Assembly (NCBI RefSeq): GCF_945859685.1
Contig: NC_079147.1
Coordinates: 60,108,946-60,172,945 of the forward strand
DNA: 64,000 bases
Reading direction: 5' to 3'
Origin: Eupeodes corollae
Lineage: Eukaryota > Arthropoda > Insecta > Diptera > Syrphidae
In this document: positions 58,020-64,000 of the stretch, one piece after another
Layout: the number at the start of each line of letters is the position of its first letter
Position numbering within the stretch: the stretch's first letter is position 1
Made by a program: the position numbers and the translations under genes
The notes under the pieces: generated by a model
Databases searched by the model: none
What the model was told of the DNA's origin: nothing
Seen by the model: only the letters and a program-made list of their open reading frames with translations

Positions 58020-59769
58020 TTAGCAATATAAAAAAGAATTAAGAAAGAGTAAGAGGTCTTCTTGGAGAAATTTTTGTGGTAAAATAGAAAATACTTCAGA
58101 AGCCTCAAGACTCAGGAAAATTCTCTCAAAAAGTCCAACAATACCTAGTGCTTAAAAGACAGAAGCAGGCACGTGGACTATCACAGATGAAGAATCTCTT
58201 AATCTGTTATTAGACACCCACTTTCCAGGTAGTTTTAACACACTCAATGACTTAACATCAGAGTCTCAAGCTTCTACAAGCGATTTAGTTGATCTAATAA
58301 CGCGGGAAAAACTGCAATGGGCCATAGACAGCTTTGATCCATATAAATCTCCAGGACCAGATGAAATCATTCCGGCCGAACTACAAAAATGCTCAGACAT
58401 GATTATTCCACCATTGGAAATCATTCTGACAAGCTGTGTAAGGTTGAGATATATTCCCAAAGCCTGGAGAATGGCAAAAGTAGTCTTCATTCCCAAAGCA
58501 GGGAAACCCTCACACGTTAACCCTAAAGATCTACGACCAATCAGCCTATCATCCTTCCTTCTTAAAACCTTGGAAAGATTGATTGAAATTTATATCAGAC
58601 ATAATTTAAAACCATGTCTCATTTCCACAGCTCAACATGCTTACTCTAAGGGAAAATCAGTAGAATCAGCACTTCACTCACTGGTACGTACTATTGAACA
58701 TTCCCTCGAATACAAAGAATATAACCTGGTAGCGTTCCTAGATATTGAAGGAGCTTTCAACAACGTCAGTTACCAGGCGATCACAACAGCAATGGATAAG
58801 CTGAAATTAGAGAAGTCACTCATAGATCTTATAAGTCTCATGCTCAAAAGCAGGACAATAATTTCTAACATGAGAAGTTTTACTACCACCAGATCGGTGA
58901 ATCGAGGCACTCCCCAAGGTGGAGTCCTTTCGCCTCTTTTATGGAACATGGTAGTAAACGACCTACTTACAGCATTGGAAGCAGAGGGTTTCAAGGTGAT
59001 TGCCTATGCTGACGACGTTGCGATATCCGTATCTGGGAAGCACCCCCAAGTTCTCTCGGAACTCCTACAAAATGCCCTAAACAGGCTAACTAAATGGGCT
59101 AAGCAATGTGAATTGGACGTCAACCCACACAAAACAGAATTCATACTCTTTTCGAGAAGATATAAAATTACTCAGATTAGCCCACCCAAGATTAAAGGAA
59201 TACCATTAAGCTTTTCCGACCAAGCTAAATATTTGGGCCTCATTTTAGACAAAAAACTAAATTGGAAGGCAAATATTGATGAAAGAGTCAAAAAGGCTAC
59301 TGTAGCGCTTTTTACTTGTAAAAAGGCCATAGGATCAAAATGGGGCTTCTCCCCAAAAATAACCCACTGGCTATACACTTCGGTAATCAGGCCGATACTC
59401 ATTTATGGAGCCGTCGTATGGTGGACCGCACTGGATAAGATGGTAAATCTAAATAAACTCATTAAAGTCCAGCGGTCAGCAGGTATGTGCATCACAGGAG
59501 CACTTCGAAGACCGATCACGGAGTTGGAAGTGGTATCTTTTCAGAACAACTGAATCTCAGTCTATCCTATAGACTTCCCAATCAATGTAGTGTATTCCAG
59601 ACAGAAGTAATGGCGATTAAAGAAGCACTATCCTGGCTCAAAGAAAACGTTATATCTTGTAAGGATATACGAATCTTCTCGGACAGCCAAGCCGCTCTTA
59701 AATCTCTCGCGTCTGTCTCCACAAACTCTCGAACAGTCCACGATTGTCAATCATCTCTGAAGGAGATGA
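58020..59769 (+). mobile_element. LINE-B copy 2, with intact RT core, truncated in RNase H
   Basis: Coding homology runs from about 58025; one TAA near 58155. The 59487-59769 part resumes in RNase H after a deletion of roughly 290 bp (jump from 'TGALR' to 'TDHGVGSGIF'). It ends abruptly against the inverted copy 3. Confidence 0.85.
58399..59553 (+). CDS. LINE-B reverse transcriptase, open frame
   Basis: 384 residues with all core RT blocks: 'KVVFIPKAGKPSH', 'DLRPISLSSFLLKTLERLI', 'LVAFLDIEGAFNNVSY' (first Asp), 'RGTPQGGVLSPLLWNMVVND', 'VIAYADDVAISVSGK' (catalytic Asp pair), 'DVNPHKTEFILFSRR', 'KYLGLILDKKLNWK'. Over 90% like copy 1 where they overlap. The frame ends in a false C-terminus 'RRPITELEVVSFQNN' made by the RNase H deletion. 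Confidence 0.88.
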   Translation: MIIPPLEIILTSCVRLRYIPKAWRMAKVVFIPKAGKPSHVNPKDLRPISLSSFLLKTLERLIEIYIRHNLKPCLISTAQHAYSKGKSVESALHSLVRTIEHSLEYKEYNLVAFLDIEGAFNNVSYQAITTAMDKLKLEKSLIDLISLMLKSRTIISNMRSFTTTRSVNRGTPQGGVLSPLLWNMVVNDLLTALEAEGFKVIAYADDVAISVSGKHPQVLSELLQNALNRLTKWAKQCELDVNPHKTEFILFSRRYKITQISPPKIKGIPLSFSDQAKYLGLILDKKLNWKANIDERVKKATVALFTCKKAIGSKWGFSPKITHWLYTSVIRPILIYGAVVWWTALDKMVNLNKLIKVQRSAGMCITGALRRPITELEVVSFQNN

Positions 59770-61700
59770 TATTTGCATGTAGCAAGTGGTGTTCCTATGT
59801 TATGTTTTTGTCTAACATAAGGCAGAAGTGTTCCGTTTTTGGCGAGCTCATCGGCTTTGCAATTTCCCGGAATGTCTCTGTGGCCCGGCACCCAAATGAG
59901 GTGAATATTAAACTGTTGTGCCATATCTCCATTAGAGATGATCGACAGTTATGGACTGTTATAAAGTTTGTAGAGACAGAGTCCAGTGATTTGATAGCAG
60001 CCTGACTATCTGAGAAAATAGGATGTTCACATGTTGATATCACGTTTTCTTTAAGCCAGGACAAGACTTCTTTTATCGCCAAAAGTTCCTCCTGGAACGC
60101 GCTACAATGATTGGGAAGGCGAAATGAGAGACTTAATTTCAGTCGTTCAGAGTACAAACCTCCACCAACCCCTTCTTTCGTTTTTGAACCATCTGTATAA
60201 AAATGGATTGACCCATCTTCCAGGAATGTCCTATCATCCCAGAAAAATCTGGGAGGTATAGAGATCTCGAAATTTCTATCGAATTGCAGTTGGGAGATGG
60301 TGTAGTCTGTGTACTTTGGAATTGATTCTAAATACCTAAGAATTACGGAGTGGCCAATGTTGTTGTTAGTCCACTGCGACGAAGCGTTGAAGCGAGTAGC
60401 AGAGCTTGCAGTTATTTGTTTGCTAAAAATGTCAAGAGGTGTTAGGTAGAATAAGGGTCCAGTGCCGCAGATGGGGTCGTTCGGAGCCATCCGCTCATAC
60501 ATAGGCTTGCTGAACGTTGGACTTTATTTAATTTATCCCGGTTTATTCCGTTCTCTGAAGCAGTTCACCATATTCACACCTTACATTAAAATCGGTCTGA
60601 TCACCGATGTGTATAAAACGTGATTCTGGGTTGTAAGCCCCATTTATTACCAATAACTTTTTTGCAAGAAAAGAGAGCTACAGTAGTTTTGTTGACGCTT
60701 TCCTGTACATTGCGTTTCCAATTTAGTTTTTTTTATCTAAGACAAGACCCAGGTATTTAGCCTTGTCTGAGTATTTTAATTGGATTCCTTTAATATAGGG
60801 AGGGTTAACAAATGGAGTTTTGTATCTCCTAAGACCAAATTGGTTTTGTGTGGGTTAACACCCAGTCCACACCGATCAGCCCAAAGTATTAGTCTAAGCA
60901 TTTTGTAAGAGTTCTTTTAAGGTGTTAAGATGCTTTCCTGAAACTGCTATAGCAACGTCGTCCGCATAGACTATCACTCTGAAACCCTCCGCATCCAGAC
61001 TAGTTAGGATTTCATTCACCACTAGGTTCCAGAGGAAAGGGGATAGAACACTACCTTGCGGTGTCCCTCTACTAACGAATCGTCCCAGTTTTGAGTTAAT
61101 TATTCTGCTAGTAAGCATTACATAAATTAAATGATAGTGCAGATGTGTCCACGTTGTTAAAGGCACCTTCGTTTGTAACGCTGTTTCCACCGATTTATCG
61201 ATCAATCTTTCCAAGGTCTTAAGAAGGAATGATGATAGACTTATAGGTAGTAGATCTCTAGGATTGACTTGCGAGCATTTACCTACTTTGGTATAAAAAC
61301 AACTTTAACTTCTCTTTATGCCGAAGGAACATGGACCAGGTAAAGACAGCTAGAAAAATTTGACTCAAGGATTAGTGCAATTATGTCAGAAGTCTTTTGT
61401 AGCTCGACTGGTATTATTCCATCTGGTCCTGCAGAGTTAAAAGTTTTGAAGCTGTTAAGAGCCCATTGTTGCTTATCTCTTGTGATCAGACCTTGTGGAT
61501 ATGTTGTATTTGAACTTGAACGTATATAATTGTTGCAAGTTTCGGTAAGATAACTAGCAGGAAAATGAGTATCCAATAGTAAGATCAGCGATTCATTACT
61601 TGAATTTTTCCAGGAGCCGTGTGCATTTTTCAAGCAGCTTGGCATCGCTGGATTCGTTGAAATAATTTTCCGTAACCTAGAGGCTTCAGAAGTTTCTTCT
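59770..61700 (-). mobile_element. LINE-B-related copy 3, opposite strand
   Basis: Minus-strand RT: 'FKTFNSAGPDGIIPVELQK', 'RGTPQGSVLSPFLWNLVVN', 'VIVYADDVAIAVSGKHLN'; RNase H: 'HFYTDGSKTKEGVGGGLYSE', 'ELLAIKEVLSWLKENVIS', 'IFSDSQAAIKSL'. A diverged subfamily, broken near 60500 and 61260. It meets copy 2 at 59769, within RNase H. Confidence 0.8.
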
Positions 61701-61869
61701 GAACAATGGCTAAGGTGGTAAATAACGTTTTAAAGACAGTAAACAGCATTGAGTTTTCGGCACGTTAAATTTCATTTAATTTTTGAATCCCCATTTAATA
61801 ATGCTTTTAGGTTCAGGTCAGAATTTAATCAGCTTATCATGTATTGCTCTTAAAGATCCACCTCCGAGA

Positions 61870-62010
61870 ATCTAAACATTAATGTGAAAAACTAAAAGTA
61901 CTTTCGTTTTAGCATGGAGATCATTAAAAAAAACGTGAAGGAGTGATGGAGACAGGATAGAGCCCTGAGGCAACAAGCATCATTTTGTTCGAGACTAATT
62001 GATTCAACCC
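61870..62010 (-). pseudogene. LINE RT scrap
   Basis: The minus strand reads 'LPQGSILSPSLLHVFFNDLH', the PQGSxLSP block of a Jockey-type RT; little else is kept. Confidence 0.55.
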
Positions 62011-62394
62011 CTTAAATATATTATAATTCAGCCACAAATGTCCGAATTTGTCATGAAAAGTTTCATTAAAAGGATAAAGTGCTGCAACTATAACCGTGGT
62101 ATTTAGGTGATATCATTTTCTATGACAATGGCAACCCAATTTTTCGCCCATGCTCTAATGCACAAACTTTCTGGTTCTTGACAAGGCATAAGTTTATTTC
62201 TTTTGAAGTTAGAATTGAGAAATTTCAACTTTAGAATAAGGGTAGATGTTCAAATGGTAGACATGTGCATTCAAGAGGACACAAACGTCCACAGGTTTTT
62301 TAAAAACCCACCTCTGTCTATCAACTCCTACTCTCACCTCCCCGCGGTGAACATCGGGTGCCTAGTACCTCAACTGGAGATTGGGTTCTAACCC

Positions 62395-64000
62395 CAGTGG
62401 AAAATTGTTGCAGGCAGCATACGAGAGAGGGGGAGAGGTGTTTCCACTAAGGCACCTCTTCTTATCCAGACGGCAGCGGACGAATTCTTGAGATGGAATC
62501 AACGTTGACGTCTACAGTTCCAGTAAGGTTGAACTACTTAGTGAACAACTTATAGGGCTTCTACGACTTATTCGGAGCCCAGGCCTATAAGTAGCGGTTT
62601 ATCCGGCTCCCCGTCCTTGGAGTTATATTAAGGATCTAGCGCTCCGGGCTGGGGGTTCTGCCTTCGGGGTGACTTCCTGACCACGTAAAAAATACATTAG
62701 TTACGAAGCACCAACAAGCCTCGGATACGGACAGATTCACTGTTGACAACCCAAGCAAACGAAATAAGGACAACAAACTTCGGATTTGTACTTGGACCAC
62801 GTGCAGCCGAACAATTAGCGGAATCCCTAAACTGCTGAAAGGCAGATATTACCGGATGAACGGGGCAAACGCAAACTAAAAGGCGATTCTGCGACCGAGA
62901 ACAAACACATGGTCTATTTGGGTGTGATTTTGTTGTTGGAACTAGACTCAGGAAAGAAGTCTTGAGTTTCAACAGTGTGAGCGAACGCATCACGACAATC
63001 CGCATGAAGGCTAAATTCGCCAACATTAGCCTAATATGCACGCATGCCCCAACAGAGGAGAAAGATGAAGACACCAAAGACATATTCTTCGAGCTCTTGG
63101 GCAAGACTTATGAGCAGTGCCCTGGCTATGACATGAATATTATCTTAGGAGATTTTAACGCCAAGCTAGGAAGAGAAGACATCTTTGGTGGCATAATCGG
63201 GAGATATAGCCTGCACGACACCACCTCCGACAACGGATTTAGGCTGATCGATTTCGCTGCGGGGCGAGAATTTCTGGTAGATAGTACGCAGTTCACACAT
63301 CTAATTATCCACAAGGGGACATGGAAATTTTCTGATCAATCAACAGATTGACCACATTGCGATCGACACACGACACTTCTTCAGTATACAGGATATCCGA
63401 ACTTTCCGGGGGGCCAATATTGACTCGGACCACTACCTCTTTGTAGCCAAGGTACGGCTACGGATATCCCGATCCAAACCAAAACAAGGAAGTACTGTGA
63501 GAAGATTCGACGTTAGACGGCTACAATCGCAAGAGACTGCCATGTCCTTTTCCGATCGAGTCTCTAATAACCTTTTAAGGAGTCCTATGCTGCCTGCATT
63601 TAGCATTGAAAACCAGTGGCAACATTGCCTTGCAGCCATCAGAGATGCCGCCTCTAAAGTGCTAGGTTTCATACGGCCATCACAGCGAAATCCCTGGTTT
63701 GACGACGAATGCCGGCAAGCGCACGCAGCAAAACAAGAGGCATACAAAACGGCGCTGCACAAAAGGACTAGAGCTGCGAGCTCTACGAGCAGAAGAGGAG
63801 AGAGGAACACCGGCTTCTTAGATGGAAAAAAAGAGAGCATGAGAAGCGCGCGATCGAAGAGATAGAGGGATGTCACAACAGGAATGAGGTTCGTAAATTT
63901 TACCAAAAGGTAAAAAAAACTTCCCAAGGGTACCAGCCACGAACCGAAGCCTGTAAAGACGATCAGGGGAACATCGTAGTAGAACCGCAGTCTATGTTGA
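62395..64000 (+). mobile_element. LINE-A copy, 5' UTR and endonuclease, runs off the window
   Basis: The 5' UTR (GGGGAGAGGTGTTTCCACTA) matches the 5' end of the copy at 14998-16883. Endonuclease from about 62940: 'LICTHAPTEEKDEDTKDIFF', 'IILGDFNAKLGREDIFGG', then a deletion near 63345 and continuation to 'DSDHYLFVAKVRLR'. The linker before the RT follows (63497-63865). Confidence 0.88.

Overview
This window is from an AT-rich insect genome, most likely a higher fly (Diptera). Five host genes with short GT-AG introns and insect-like proteins lie in a dense mass of transposable elements. The TEs include Jockey-type, RNase H-bearing and CFDP2/RTE-like LINEs, BEL/Pao, Tc1/mariner, hAT, PIF/Harbinger, Transib and a tRNA-derived SINE. 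Nothing points to bacteria, and I saw no rRNA, CRISPR array or functional tRNA. Species cannot be named from the sequence.

Host genes: (1) 17921-18838 (+), a DLGAP/SAPAP (vulcan-like) C-terminal GKAP exon; (2) 27773-28339 (-), a complete three-exon HYPK; (3) 33190-34182 (+), a two-exon ZNF830-type splicing zinc finger whose single intron is a textbook U12 AT-AC intron; (4) 44522-45694 (-), a five-exon MMS4/EME1 Holliday-junction endonuclease subunit; (5) 55465-57849 (-), five 3' exons of the nuclear exosome nuclease Rrp6/EXOSC10, whose N-terminal exons are not visible in the window. These genes are functionally unrelated and each is separately transcribed.

Layout: 0.5-5.5 kb, LINE relic, IR/DR-type Tc1 element with nested insertions, SINE copy 1. 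7-10.6 kb, inverted unclassified repeats and a hAT inside a mariner. 11.5-16.9 kb, MITEs, a Tc1 element and a LINE-A copy with clean target duplications. 17.9-18.8 kb, vulcan. 20.4-25.4 kb, BEL/Pao copies in opposite orientation and a decayed repeat ORF containing a 170-bp near-perfect palindrome. 25.9-28.4 kb, LINE-A and HYPK. 29.2-29.8 kb, deleted mariner. 30.36-32.96 kb, a Harbinger-like element that has swallowed a piece of the serine palmitoyltransferase gene (lace). 33.2-34.2 kb, ZNF830. 34.6-40.4 kb, LINE-C and a Harbinger interrupted by LINE-B and by a hAT that itself carries SINE copy 2. 41.8-44.06 kb, Transib (RAG1-like) relic. 44.5-45.7 kb, MMS4. 47-55.2 kb, LINE-D, an interrupted transposase-like gene, SINE copy 3 split by a LINE, LINE-A. 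55.5-57.9 kb, Rrp6. 58-64 kb, two convergent LINE-B copies and the 5' half of a LINE-A copy running off the window.

The most notable points are the 2.6-kb Pack-type Harbinger element carrying an intron-containing lace fragment, next to the ZNF830 promoter; the AT-AC intron; the shared 3' tail between the tRNA-SINE and LINE-A, which suggests a SINE/LINE partnership; the 170-bp palindrome; and the Transib end with an RSS-like heptamer next to CGACG.
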